A stretch of DNA of 64,000 nucleotides from Capillimicrobium parvum. GTDB taxonomy: Bacteria > Actinomycetota > Thermoleophilia > Solirubrobacterales > Solirubrobacteraceae. A program made the position numbers and the translations under genes. Under the pieces are notes generated by a model. The model was not told where the DNA came from, searched no databases, and saw only the letters and a list, made by a program, of their open reading frames with translations. Positions 7,966-17,458 of the stretch are shown piece by piece; position 1 is the stretch's first letter, and each line of letters begins with the position of its first letter. The DNA is taken from assembly GCF_021172045.1 (NCBI RefSeq), contig NZ_CP087164.1, positions 4,836,001-4,900,000 on the forward strand, read 5' to 3'.

Positions 7966-9186
7966 CTAGAACTCCGGCTTGAACTGGTCGACGTTCGCCT
8001 CGGTGATCTGCACCGTGTTGCCGGGCAGGCCCTTGCCGGCGCCGAGATTGTTGAACGTTGGGACCTCCTGGCCGTCGAGGTGCCCGACCAGCAGCTCGAG
8101 GCCCTGACCGACCTCTTCCACAGGCTGCAGGTACTGAATGCCCTGAATCCATCCTTCCTTCAGCAGCGGGAACGTGCGCTCATCGCCGCCGAGATCGAAG
8201 ATGGTGATCTCACCGGGCTTCTTGCCCGCCGACTGCAGTGCCTTGATCGCACCGACCGTGTTCTGGTCATACGACGACAGCAGCATGTCGACGTCTGGGT
8301 GGGTCTGTAGCACCGTCTGCGCCTGCTTGAGCCCCGCCTCGATCGTCCAAGGAGCTGCGATGTTCTGGACGACCTTGACATTCGGATACTTCTTGGCGCC
8401 CTCCTCGGAAGCCCGCTTCAGCTGTTGATAGTGGCCGAACGTCGAAGGCCCGCTCAACACCGCAACCTTGCCGCCGCCCTTCTTCGCGAGCTCGCCAAAC
8501 GCCCAGTCGACGTACTGCTTATAGAACGGGTACGACTGCGAGCTCGACTCCGAGACCGTGCCCTCGGTGTAGCCATCATCCCCACAAAGCGGGAAGTTCG
8601 TCACGACCACCGGCAGCGTCTTGGCGATCCGCTTAACGGTGTTGCACTCCGCATTCGGATCGGCAGCGAACAGAACCATGCCGTCACACTTGTTCTGCTG
8701 CACCAGAGCCTGCATCTGATTGATCTGCTCCGCAGAATCCCAGTTTGCGATTTCCTTGTGGAGCTTGACGCCAAGCGCGTCCGCGGCCGTCTCCGCTCCA
8801 TATTCCATCGCTTGGACATACGTGTTGATCGGCGTGTTGCCAACGTAGCACACGTTGTATTCCTTCGAGGCCTTGCGATTAGGAACCTCACCCAACAGCG
8901 TCAGCGGCTGCTTGTCGCCCTTGGACCCGGTGACCTGATACGGCGTCTGATCAGCCGAGGCAGTCGTGCTCGAATCCGCCGCGGTCGTGCTCGAATCCGC
9001 CGCAGCTGTGCTCGACGCGGACGTGGCCGCCCCCGAGTCACCCGACGAACTCGTCGATGAACCGCTGTCGCCGCCACCGCATCCCGCGACGAGCGCCACC
9101 GTAGCGCCGAGCACGAACACCAGCGCCGCGCCGGAACGCACCATTTTCCAGGTGTCCCGCACAGACCCCCAGGTAAAACGCTCCAT
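7966..9186 (-). CDS. Periplasmic-binding-type lipoprotein of the ABC importer
   Basis: A 406-residue type-1 periplasmic-binding-fold protein. The N-terminal signal ends in lipobox LVAGC (Cys36), followed by a Ser/Thr/Ala-rich linker of about 45 residues, so it is a membrane-anchored ligand receptor. ATG 9186 is preferred over the GTG two codons upstream because it is well spaced from GGAGGAGGAG. The body carries the RbsB-like layout (VCYVGNTPINTY, DGMVLFAADPNAEC, LSSYDQNTVGAIKAL, FDLGGDERTF). It is the first gene of the importer set, 134 bp after the C45 gene. The ligand is unknown. Confidence 0.92.
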   Translation of the reverse strand: MERFTWGSVRDTWKMVRSGAALVFVLGATVALVAGCGGGDSGSSTSSSGDSGAATSASSTAAADSSTTAADSSTTASADQTPYQVTGSKGDKQPLTLLGEVPNRKASKEYNVCYVGNTPINTYVQAMEYGAETAADALGVKLHKEIANWDSAEQINQMQALVQQNKCDGMVLFAADPNAECNTVKRIAKTLPVVVTNFPLCGDDGYTEGTVSESSSQSYPFYKQYVDWAFGELAKKGGGKVAVLSGPSTFGHYQQLKRASEEGAKKYPNVKVVQNIAAPWTIEAGLKQAQTVLQTHPDVDMLLSSYDQNTVGAIKALQSAGKKPGEITIFDLGGDERTFPLLKEGWIQGIQYLQPVEEVGQGLELLVGHLDGQEVPTFNNLGAGKGLPGNTVQITEANVDQFKPEF

Positions 9187-9231
9187 CCTCACTCCTCCTC
9201 CTTTGTGGACACCTTCTCAACTGCCACTGCC

Positions 9232-9248
9232 GGCGACACTTGGTCGCC
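9232..9248. promoter_or_regulatory. Inverted repeat upstream of the ABC importer genes
   Basis: GGCGAC and GTCGCC form perfect 6-bp arms around ACTTG in the 134-bp gap between the C45 gene and the binding-protein gene. It may be an operator, or an intra-operon hairpin that tunes expression of the binding protein. No T-run follows on the coding strand, so a classical terminator is unlikely. Confidence 0.3.
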
Positions 9249-9325
9249 ACGTTATCGACCCCGGAATGCCGCGCATACTCTCCGTCGACGCGATGCTATC
9301 CGCCTCGACGCTCACTGCGCGTCGG

Positions 9326-10441
9326 CTACCGCGGCAGCATCTGTTGATCCTCGACAAAAGCCGGCACGACCGGCACATATGTGCCCTCGCACGGGGCGCC
9401 GAAGCAGAGCTGCGCCGTGGAAGATGAGATGTCGATGACGATCGACCCAAGCGTCGCAAGGCGCTCCGGTTGCGGAAGGCTCTCGTCAGCGTGCCGACAG
9501 ACCGAGCCGGGACGCCCTGCGTGGTCGCAGAGCAGTTCGGCACCGAGCACTTCCGCGTCGAGGCGACCGCGAACCGGGCCGATCAACTCGCGCATGCGCG
9601 TGACGCGGCCGGGCGAGTCCGGCAGGCTGTCCAGGGCTCGGTCCCGGCCGTCCAAGGGCCCGCAAAACGAGTTCGTGTGGATTAGGACGTCATCGACCGG
9701 TGCCATCTCGTGGACGGGGCCCGAGCCGGGCTGCGCCTCGATGTTCACCATGTCACCACCGGCCGTCGCAATGAGGTAGTTACCCGAAGACGCTCGCACC
9801 GGGCGCGTGATGGCCGCCTTGGCCTCTTCGAAGCTCTCGCCCAGCAGGATGTTGCGCAGAATCACATGGAACGGCACACCGAACGTGCCCACGTCGCGAT
9901 CCGTCAAGAGCAGGTTGGTCACCATCGCGACACCAGCGGAATTGAAGCCCATCTTCGCGGCCAGCCCCGCCTCGACGAACGTGACGAACGCAGGTCGCCC
10001 AGGGATGGCGACCTCGAGCAGGATGGTGCTGCGGCTCGCGGCCGGCAGCCAATCCCAGTTCTGCGCGACGATGACGCCGCCGTCCTTGGTGGGCCTTCCA
10101 CGGGCGGCGACCGAAGTGCACTCGGCTAGCACTGCGGCCGAGTGCCCGTACATAACTTCCGTGCGCGTGTTAATAGCGAGGATGTCCTCGAAGTCGAGCC
10201 CGGCACCCTGCGCAGTCCCTGCCATCTCCTCGACCAACTCGGGGTCGTAGCTCGCTATGGCCGGTTCGTACGCACGCGCCAACTCGCGCACCTCAGACCA
10301 GGCGAGCCCGGTGAAATGGGCGAACGTCCGCTGGTAGAGGGCGATGGAGTGGCGAATCTGGTCGGCGGCCTCGTGGCCCAGCTGGGTGCCCCGTTCCATC
10401 GGAGAACCCGAGATCCGGATATGCGGCGGCCGAGCGGTCAT
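9326..10441 (-). CDS. C45-family acyltransferase/peptidase-like Ntn hydrolase
   Basis: A 371-residue protein related to isopenicillin-N acyltransferase (peptidase C45). The expected nucleophile is Cys108 in AECTSVA, after which autoproteolysis would expose the cysteine as a new N-terminus. Conserved blocks follow: VIAQNWDW, GFNSAGVAMVTNLL and HTNSFCGPLD. Known relatives transfer or hydrolyse acyl-amide bonds. The start ATG at 10441 overlaps the hyuB stop (ATGA), so translation is coupled to HyuB. That coupling suggests it acts on the ring-opening product, for instance as an amide hydrolase. The substrate is not determinable. Confidence 0.85.
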   Translation of the reverse strand: MTARPPHIRISGSPMERGTQLGHEAADQIRHSIALYQRTFAHFTGLAWSEVRELARAYEPAIASYDPELVEEMAGTAQGAGLDFEDILAINTRTEVMYGHSAAVLAECTSVAARGRPTKDGGVIVAQNWDWLPAASRSTILLEVAIPGRPAFVTFVEAGLAAKMGFNSAGVAMVTNLLLTDRDVGTFGVPFHVILRNILLGESFEEAKAAITRPVRASSGNYLIATAGGDMVNIEAQPGSGPVHEMAPVDDVLIHTNSFCGPLDGRDRALDSLPDSPGRVTRMRELIGPVRGRLDAEVLGAELLCDHAGRPGSVCRHADESLPQPERLATLGSIVIDISSSTAQLCFGAPCEGTYVPVVPAFVEDQQMLPR

Positions 10442-12426
10442 GACGCCACCGCCTCGAGGTAGGCGGCCTCGTCAAACTGTGCGGGGTAGTCGAAGTCCGA
10501 GACGGTGATCCTGCCCTCCCGGATGAGCTGCTCCGCGTGAGGCCCGCGGTTGATCATCTTCAGCGGCGGGCGCGACGCCTTGCGGTCCGCGCGCAGCGTC
10601 TCGGTCTCCGCCTCGTCGACCTCATACCGGCGAGCGGGGTCGTCGACCATCTGCAGCACGACGCCGTAGTCGTCGCGGGCCCTACCTAGCGACACGAGCC
10701 CCCGTTGGACGTCCAAGCGCACCATCTCAGGCACACGGGCCAGCGGGTCGCCCCACCCGCCGCCGCCGGGAGTCAAGATCCGCACGACGTCGCCCGCCTT
10801 TACCGGAATCGCCTCGCGCTTGTAGAGAATGTGCTGCTCCTGTGGTGTGCCCGGGTTGACTAGCGCGCCGCCCGAGCGGCCGGCCATTCCGCCGTTGACA
10901 CCGAAACACGAGAAGATAGTGCGATAGGACACCGTCAAAAAGTGGCCATCGACGAGGATCTCGACGTCTTTCAGGTAGCCGAGGCCGCCCCGGAAGGCAC
11001 CCGGGCCGCCGGAGTCCTGGAACATGCCGACCCGCCGCACAAGGACGGGGAAGCGCTGCTCGATGAACTCGGTGGGCAGATTCTTCGACTCGGGCACCAG
11101 GTCGACGGTGTCGGTCCCATCGGCGAACGGCCTGGCCCCCGATCCGGCCCCGAAAATCTCTCGGTACAGGAAGTCCTTGCCGTCGAGGTCCTTGCCAAAG
11201 AACCCGTACAGCTGGATGCACTGGGCGTCGCCCACCATCTGCCCGTTGGTCGCCTTGGCCATCGCCGCCGTGTAAGCGCCAATCATCCGCAGCATGCAGT
11301 CCATCCGGTCCGCGCCGGCCGCCGGGTACTCCGCCGACAGCACGGTGCGCGGCGGCAGATAACACTTGAACACGTTCGTCATGCCCTCGTTGACGATCAT
11401 GCCCGGCACCTGGGCCTTGACGAAGCCGCCGAGCCACTTGGAGTAGTGGCGCCCGTCCATGACCCAGTTCACCGGCCCCGGGGTCTGCGGGTCGGTGCCA
11501 GCGAAGTCGACGATCAGTTTGTCAGGGTCCTTGCGGACCGTGAGCATGAGCTTGACCGGCTTCTCGAGGTCGATGCCGTCGGTCTCGAGGAAGTCCTCAC
11601 CGACGTACTCGCCATTGGGGATGTGCGGGAGCGCCTCCTCGCGAACGATCTCCTCGCAGCGCTCGATGATGCGGTAGAAGCCGGCCTCGACGACGTCGGT
11701 GCCGTACCGGCGGCACAACTCCTCAACGCGGCGCTGGATGATACGCGCCGCCCCGACGAAGGCGTCGATGTCGCCACGCAAGTCATCGGGGTACCGGCTA
11801 TTGCGGAGGATGATCTTCCACGCCTCTTCGTTGCGCTGGCCGCGGTCGTAGAACTTGATCGGCGGGCACTGGATGCCCTCCTCGAACACCGTCGTCGAGG
11901 TCAGGGGCCAACTGCCCGCCACGACGCCGCCGACGTCGTTGCAGTGACCGAAGATCTGCGCAAACCCGATGAGTCGCGCGTCGGAGAAGATCGGGACCAC
12001 CACGCAGAAGTCCGGCAAATGCCCGATCGTCGCGCTGGACTCGTGAATGTCGTTATAGAGGAAGACATCGCCCGGGTTGATCTGGTCCAGCGAGAAGTAG
12101 TTGCGGATCGGGTCAGCCGTGGCAGCCCAGGACACGCGGGTGACGCTGTTGCAATCGAGCGTGTTGATCGACGCACGGTAGTCGTGCTGCTCGCGGATGA
12201 TCGTTGAGACGGCCGTCCGCTCGACCGCGGCCTCGCCCTCGTCGATCGCCGCCTCGAGAGCCCACTCGAGGACGTCCAGCGTCACGCTGTCGATGTTGCC
12301 CTTGAGCGTTTCGATCCGCGGCCAGTCGGCATCGTCACGCTGGAAATCCGCCTTGCGGCGGGGGGCGTAGTCGCTCGTTCCGTAGCGCGACTCGTCGATC
12401 ATGAATTGGTCGGTGTCGATGGCCAT
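10438..12426 (-). CDS. hyuB: Hydantoinase B/oxoprolinase subunit (module 1)
   Basis: A 662-residue HyuB-family protein. Landmarks are NPGDVFLYNDIHESSATIGHLPD, FGHCNDVGG and the glycine-rich LTPGGGGWGDPLAR near the C-terminus. With HyuA it forms ATP-dependent hydantoinase, N-methylhydantoinase, 5-oxoprolinase or acetone-carboxylase-type complexes. The start is ATG 12426 with AGGAGG overlapping the hyuA stop; the frame upstream of it is antisense noise. It lies 4 bp after hyuA and overlaps the C45 start by 4 bp. It is the most divergent of the three HyuB copies here, with an N-terminal extension of about 50 residues before the conserved domain. Confidence 0.9.
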   Translation of the reverse strand: MAIDTDQFMIDESRYGTSDYAPRRKADFQRDDADWPRIETLKGNIDSVTLDVLEWALEAAIDEGEAAVERTAVSTIIREQHDYRASINTLDCNSVTRVSWAATADPIRNYFSLDQINPGDVFLYNDIHESSATIGHLPDFCVVVPIFSDARLIGFAQIFGHCNDVGGVVAGSWPLTSTTVFEEGIQCPPIKFYDRGQRNEEAWKIILRNSRYPDDLRGDIDAFVGAARIIQRRVEELCRRYGTDVVEAGFYRIIERCEEIVREEALPHIPNGEYVGEDFLETDGIDLEKPVKLMLTVRKDPDKLIVDFAGTDPQTPGPVNWVMDGRHYSKWLGGFVKAQVPGMIVNEGMTNVFKCYLPPRTVLSAEYPAAGADRMDCMLRMIGAYTAAMAKATNGQMVGDAQCIQLYGFFGKDLDGKDFLYREIFGAGSGARPFADGTDTVDLVPESKNLPTEFIEQRFPVLVRRVGMFQDSGGPGAFRGGLGYLKDVEILVDGHFLTVSYRTIFSCFGVNGGMAGRSGGALVNPGTPQEQHILYKREAIPVKAGDVVRILTPGGGGWGDPLARVPEMVRLDVQRGLVSLGRARDDYGVVLQMVDDPARRYEVDEAETETLRADRKASRPPLKMINRGPHAEQLIREGRITVSDFDYPAQFDEAAYLEAVAS

Positions 12427-12430
12427 TGCC

Positions 12431-14506
12431 TCAGGCCTCCTGCGAGTCGTGGGTGACGATGATCTGGCCCACCGAGTCGAGCGTGGCCGTCCACCCCGGC
12501 TCGAGGACAAAGGTTGCGTCGTACTGCTCGATGACCGCGGGGCCGGGAACGGCTTCCCCGATGGGCGCCAGCGAGCGCTCGTAGATCGGCAGGTCCACGG
12601 CGCCGGTGTCCCGGAACACGCCGCGACGAACTTCGCGACGGGCTTGATCCCAGGTCGCCGACTCACGGATTTCGCTGGCCGTCTTCAGGCGCGGGAACAA
12701 CCCGAAACCGGTCGCCCCGATGTTGACGATCTCCACCGGTTGCCGACCTTCGTACTCGTAGCCGTAGCGGTCGTCGTGCGCGCGATGGAACGCCTTCAGC
12801 GCTCCGCGGATGCCTGCCTCGTCAATACCGTGGCCGTTGACCTCCACCGGCACGCGCACTTCGTAGGCCTGGCCGGCGTAGCGCATGTCGGCGAACGCAC
12901 GCACCGACGTGTCATCGCCGGTGAACCCCTCTCGGTCGAGATCGCCGAGGACCTGCTCTTGCACCGAGGAGAACTCCCGGGTGAGGCGAGGCACGTCCAA
13001 CGCGTCCTCGCGCTGCACGTCGGTCACGACACGATCCGAGCGGACGTCCGTGGATAGCAGCCCCTCGGCGGACGTCACGCCCGGCGACGGCGGCACGATG
13101 ACGGTCTTGATCCCGAGCGACTCGGCGACGAGGCACGCGTTGAGGCCACCGGCGCCGCCGAACGCCATCAGCGCATAGTCGCGTGGGTCCCGCCCGCGCT
13201 TGACGGAGACCACGTTGATGCCCTGGGCGATGTTGCTGGTGGCCAGCTCGAGGATGCCCATGGCGGCCTCCTCGACGGTCATGTCCAGAGGCCTGGCGAT
13301 CTGCTCGCCAATGGCCTGGCGGGCCGCTTCGACGTCGAGGGTGATCTCGCCTCCGAGCAGATACGGCGACACGCGGCCGAGCACGATGTGCGCGTCCGTC
13401 AGGGCGGGCTCGGTGCCGCCGCCGCTGTAGCAGACAGGGCCTGGCACCGCACCTGCGCTCTGGGGCCCCACCCGCAGGCTGCGTCCGGCTGCCAGCCAGG
13501 CGATCGAACCGCCCCCCGCGCCGACTGTGTGCATGTCGATCATCGGCGTCTTGATGTCGTAGACGTCGATCCGGCCCTCCGTCAGCATGTGCGGCGTGCC
13601 CTGGTCGATCAGACAGATGTCGGTCGACGTGCCACCTATGTCGATCGTGATCAGGTCGGGGTGACCGGCGGCCTTGCCGTAATACGCGGCGGTGACCACG
13701 CCCGCGGCAGGGCCTGACAGCACGGCGGAGATAGGCTGCGGCGCCATCTCCTGCGCGCGAATGATCCCGCCGCTCGATTTCATCACGTAAAGACGTGCGT
13801 CGATGCCGTCACCCGCAAGCCGACCCTCGAGCCCCTCGATGTACCCGGTCACCAAGGGCATCAGGCCCGTATTCAGGCACGTGCTCAGTGTCCGCTCATA
13901 CTCACGGTACTCGCGGATCACGTCCGAGGAGATCGACACGAAGCATTCGGGGTGCTCCTCGAGGATCAGCGCGCGCGCGCGCTGCTCGTGCACCGGGCTG
14001 CGGTACGAGTGGATGAACGAGACGGCGATCGCGTCGATGCCCATCGTCCTGAACTCGCGGGCGATCTCGCGGATGCACTCTTCATCCAGCGGCGTGTGCT
14101 CGTCACCCGTGTAGGTGAGTCGGCCTCCCGCCTCGCGCACGAGCTCCAGCGGAACGACTCGCGCGGGCTTGAGCCACCAGGTGATGTCGCCGAAGTCGCC
14201 GGGTACGGTCTGGCGCCCGACCTCCAGCATCTCGCGGTAGCCTTCGGTGACGAGCAGCCCCATGCGCGCGTACTTGGATTCCAGGATGGCGTTCGTGGCG
14301 ACCGTGGTCCCGTGACTGATGAACGTCACCTCGCCCGCTTCGACGCCAATCTCCGCGAGGAGAGCCCGAATGCCGCTGCTGAACGCACGGGAGGGGTCAT
14401 CCGGCGTGGACGAGGTCTTGCGCACGTGCCGCTGCCCCGTTTCCTCGTCCACGGCCACCACATCGGTGAACGTGCCGCCGGTGTCCACTCCGATTCGCCA
14501 CGACAT
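12431..14506 (-). CDS. hyuA: Hydantoinase A/oxoprolinase subunit (module 1)
   Basis: A 691-residue HyuA-family ATPase subunit of the actin/hexokinase fold. Phosphate-binding motifs are VDTGGTFTDVVAVD near the start and IDIGGTSTDICLID in the middle. VGAGGGSIAWL and FGGAGGLNA are also present. ATG 14506 is chosen because GAGAGG precedes it and the family starts at this point; the frame extends 38 codons further without homology. It leads the module 1 gene string and is divergent to the GntR gene at 15586, across a gap of about 1.1 kb. ATP-dependent opening of a cyclic amide is the family function; the ring is unknown. Confidence 0.9.
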   Translation of the reverse strand: MSWRIGVDTGGTFTDVVAVDEETGQRHVRKTSSTPDDPSRAFSSGIRALLAEIGVEAGEVTFISHGTTVATNAILESKYARMGLLVTEGYREMLEVGRQTVPGDFGDITWWLKPARVVPLELVREAGGRLTYTGDEHTPLDEECIREIAREFRTMGIDAIAVSFIHSYRSPVHEQRARALILEEHPECFVSISSDVIREYREYERTLSTCLNTGLMPLVTGYIEGLEGRLAGDGIDARLYVMKSSGGIIRAQEMAPQPISAVLSGPAAGVVTAAYYGKAAGHPDLITIDIGGTSTDICLIDQGTPHMLTEGRIDVYDIKTPMIDMHTVGAGGGSIAWLAAGRSLRVGPQSAGAVPGPVCYSGGGTEPALTDAHIVLGRVSPYLLGGEITLDVEAARQAIGEQIARPLDMTVEEAAMGILELATSNIAQGINVVSVKRGRDPRDYALMAFGGAGGLNACLVAESLGIKTVIVPPSPGVTSAEGLLSTDVRSDRVVTDVQREDALDVPRLTREFSSVQEQVLGDLDREGFTGDDTSVRAFADMRYAGQAYEVRVPVEVNGHGIDEAGIRGALKAFHRAHDDRYGYEYEGRQPVEIVNIGATGFGLFPRLKTASEIRESATWDQARREVRRGVFRDTGAVDLPIYERSLAPIGEAVPGPAVIEQYDATFVLEPGWTATLDSVGQIIVTHDSQEA

Positions 14507-15585
14507 ATAACTGACCTCTCCATGGTTCGGCCGCGGCGGCCCCGGCGAAGGGGCGCCCGCGGATGCTGAAGTTTTCCCCCGCAAACCCCCAACCGAGCCG
14601 CGGTCGTGAAGTTGTACCACGTCGTGCTCAGAAGAGTCGAACTTTTGCTTTTCTAAGCGGATGGCGCCATCATCGGCGGCATGTCGCCTACAGAGACGCA
14701 GCGCCGTGACCTTCCGCTCGACGGCATTCGAGACATAGCGGTCGACTCTGCGCTGGCCGCCCCATCTGCCGACCGCACCTCGTGCATTTCGGCGCCACGG
14801 TCGCCCAGAAGGGACGGCCCGGCGTCGGCGACTTCGCCCGCTAGCACGACGATGGAGTTCCCATCACGCCGCCGTGTACTCGCGTGCTTGAACCGCTGCG
14901 GGGACAGCTTGTTTGGGGACCTCGAGAGCCCACCGACCGCGGGCTTATCTGGCCACTTCATCGCCTGCACCGATGTCTCCGCCGGCCTACGGGGCCGGTC
15001 GCCCCGCCACGACCCGACGTTAAGGTACGACCTATGCATGCTGCGGGCTTTGGTCACGGTCTCGACTCTCTGTCCGCCGCCCTGCTGCGACGCGCCTCGA
15101 CCAAACTCAGCATGCCTAGAGCTCGCGACTGAGCGCAGCGGTCGTACGCTTACACGACGAGGGCGCCCGTATTGCCGTCAAAGTGGCCAGTCAGCGTGCC
15201 CGATGCCGCGCCCCGGTTCTGCCAAAGCCGAGCGACACCTCCGATGCACTCGGGCGGCTGGGGCGGCAGCGATGGCGGACCGGCTGATCCATTGCCGACC
15301 AGAATGCGCCGCCTACGGAGTCCACGCTTGTAGCCCGTTCCGCGCCCGCTTCGCCGGCGGCCCAGGTCCTCGCTCGCGGGACGTACCAGCGAGAGTGCAG
15401 CACGCCGGCGGTCGACGGGCAGCTCCCCCGAACACGTCCACCGGGGCCCAAGCAGGGCACCATCCCGAGTTGCCCGTTGCATGGGCGCTACGGCCGCCGC
15501 GCGTCCGCCGGCCGACCAATTCCGCAGGCTCAAACCCGAATGTGCTCAACCAGTTTGACCGTCCGGCACTGGCGGATACGGTTAT
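14507..15585. other. Long divergent intergenic region
   Basis: About 1.08 kb between hyuA (minus) and the GntR gene (plus). Frames present on both strands are low in family-like patterns, rich in Arg/Ser/Pro and read as noise; I recognise no gene or remnant. Promoters for module 1 and for the regulator must lie here. TTGACC at 15555-15560 could be a -35 element for the regulator, within TTGACCGTC. Confidence 0.5.
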
Positions 15586-16407
15586 ATGAGCGCGACCCCT
15601 ACAGTCACGTCTGGAATGGGCAGCACTTCCAACGAAGCGCCGGCGCCTATTCTCCACGATGCTGTGGCCGACAACGGTCCGATCGTGATGAGTCGCGTTC
15701 GACGCGCGCACGAACAGGTGTATGACCAATTGCGCTCCCAGATCTTGTCCGGGGAGCTATCGAGCGGCCACCGGCTCCCGCCAGAGGTCGCCCTAGCCTC
15801 GGGGTTCGGCGTGAGCCGCGGAACGATCCGTGAGGCACTCCGCCTGCTCGTGGCTGAAGGTCTGATTCGAACGCTGAAGGGTGCCACCGGCGGCAACTTC
15901 GTTACGTTGCCGACCGTGGATCACATCTCGGAGTTCATGCAGCGAAATATCGACTTGCTCAGCCGCACCGAGCTTGTGACGCTGCCCGAGTTCCTAGATG
16001 CACGAGAACTCATCGAGGTGTACGCCGTCCGCCACGTGGCTGAGCGCCACACCGAAGCTGGCCTCGACGCGCTTCGGGCGACGCTCGCGGTTGAGAGTGT
16101 CTCTACCGCGCATGAAAAGTTTCTGCAAAATAAGGAATTCCACCAGATCCTCGTGGACGCCTGCGGCAACACTTTACTTCAGATCGCGGCACAGCCGATC
16201 TTCTCGATCCTGCACACGAACCTCGGCCGATCCAAACTGACCGACGAGTTTCCACGCCGCGTTTGCTCGGAACACCGCGCCATGCTGGATGCAATCTCTG
16301 CCGGAGACGCTGACCGTGCTGAGGCACTCATGCGCCAGCATCTCGCCGATCTTGCCTTGGTCTATCGCCAGATATGGCACTCCGGTGTGGACCTTTCAAA
16401 CCGGTGA
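15586..16407 (+). CDS. GntR/FadR-family transcriptional regulator (module 1)
   Basis: A 273-residue FadR-type repressor. The N-terminal winged helix spans about residues 40-105 (VYDQLRSQILSGEL, SRGTIREALRLLVAEGLI), followed by an all-helical FCD ligand domain. Metal or ligand histidines are visible in EFHQILV and SEHRAML. It is divergent to module 1 and convergent with module 2, so it is the natural regulator of module 1; that link is inferred. The start is uncertain. ATG 15586 has only a weak ribosome site (GGCGGA), and a possible promoter overlaps it. ATG 15688 (MSRVRRAHEQ) would still keep the whole DNA-binding domain. Confidence 0.88.
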   Translation: MSATPTVTSGMGSTSNEAPAPILHDAVADNGPIVMSRVRRAHEQVYDQLRSQILSGELSSGHRLPPEVALASGFGVSRGTIREALRLLVAEGLIRTLKGATGGNFVTLPTVDHISEFMQRNIDLLSRTELVTLPEFLDARELIEVYAVRHVAERHTEAGLDALRATLAVESVSTAHEKFLQNKEFHQILVDACGNTLLQIAAQPIFSILHTNLGRSKLTDEFPRRVCSEHRAMLDAISAGDADRAEALMRQHLADLALVYRQIWHSGVDLSNR

Positions 16408-16549
16408 CCTGCACGCCCACCGAACAGTAGGAAACCACCAGCGTGCTTAGCGTCGCTTGTCCCACCCCAGAGTCCCGAGAACGCTCGGTGCGGACGCCCA
16501 CCCGAAGAGGGGTGTTCTGCGAGCCGCGATCGTTCTAGCTCCATGGGAA

Positions 16550-17458
16550 TTATGGGGTGGTGGGAATTACCGTGATTGCGTTGACTCCCGTGTAGATGGG
16601 ATTTTCGGCCTTCCACTTCGCAACCGGGTTCTCGGCCTTCCACCGCTCTGCGGCGTCGCTCATCCGTTCGAACACCACGCCTTCATGGGCCTTGAAATGA
16701 TCGATGAGCCGCTGCAGCATCGTGATGCGGCTGCCGCGTCCGATGACCTGCGGATGCATCGTCAGAACGATGAGCCCGCCGGGGCTGTTGGCGTACCCGT
16801 AGTCGAATTCACCCCGCCACAGCTCCTCGATGTCCGCCGGCCGGCGCAAGCCTTCCTGGCTGCCCCAGATGTGCTCGAACACGATGAAGTCGTCCAGCAG
16901 CCACGTGACCGGCATCTCAACGAGCTCGGACACCTCGCCGAACTGGTAGAGCTCCTTGGGCCCCCACGTGTCCCCGGTACGCAAGTAGTAAGACTCGAAG
17001 TCGTTCGCCATGCAGCTGGTGTCGTACAGCAGGCCGAACTCGAGCAGAAGCTCGATCGAGTTCGGGCTGAGGTCCCACGCAGCCGAGCGGAAGCCCTTCG
17101 GGCGGACGCCGGCGGCCTTGTCAAGCGCGGCGAAGCCCATCTCCAGGACCTCCTTCTCGCCTGCACGGTCCAGGTCAGCGGGGTTCTCATGGAACATTCC
17201 GTGGTGGCCGATCTCATGGCCGGCGGCGTCGATCTCTTTGACCACGTCTGGGTAGGCGCAGGCGACATGGCCTGGGATGAAGAACGTCGCCTTGATGTCG
17301 TTACGCTCGAGCAGGTCCAGCACCCGCGGCACACCGACCGCGACATCGTACTCGCCACGGGAAATCATGCTGGGATTGTTCGACGCGAACGTCCCGACCC
17401 AGATCGAGGTCGCGTCCGGGTCGAACGTGAGACAGATGCTGAACTTCCGATCTGACAT
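16550..17458 (-). CDS. CE4/PuuE-like polysaccharide-deacetylase-family hydrolase (module 2)
   Basis: A 302-residue paralogue of the CE4 protein at 2468-3385. Metal-ligand candidates are D13/D15 (TFDPDATS) and H86/H90 (GHHGMFHENP). No signal peptide is visible. Its start codon shares one base with the nitrilase stop (TAATG), giving tight coupling. Near the C-terminus a short direct duplication, WKAENP at two places eight residues apart, is encoded by nearly identical DNA. Its substrate may be a cyclic amide, imide or ureide rather than a polysaccharide; that is an inference from fold branch and context. Confidence 0.82.
   Translation of the reverse strand: MSDRKFSICLTFDPDATSIWVGTFASNNPSMISRGEYDVAVGVPRVLDLLERNDIKATFFIPGHVACAYPDVVKEIDAAGHEIGHHGMFHENPADLDRAGEKEVLEMGFAALDKAAGVRPKGFRSAAWDLSPNSIELLLEFGLLYDTSCMANDFESYYLRTGDTWGPKELYQFGEVSELVEMPVTWLLDDFIVFEHIWGSQEGLRRPADIEELWRGEFDYGYANSPGGLIVLTMHPQVIGRGSRITMLQRLIDHFKAHEGVVFERMSDAAERWKAENPVAKWKAENPIYTGVNAITVIPTTP

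Noticed and set aside
14681-15589. A plus-strand frame of about 300 codons before the first GntR gene
   Set aside because: Composition is irregular, with no motif, no ribosome site and overlapping frames of similar quality on the other strand.
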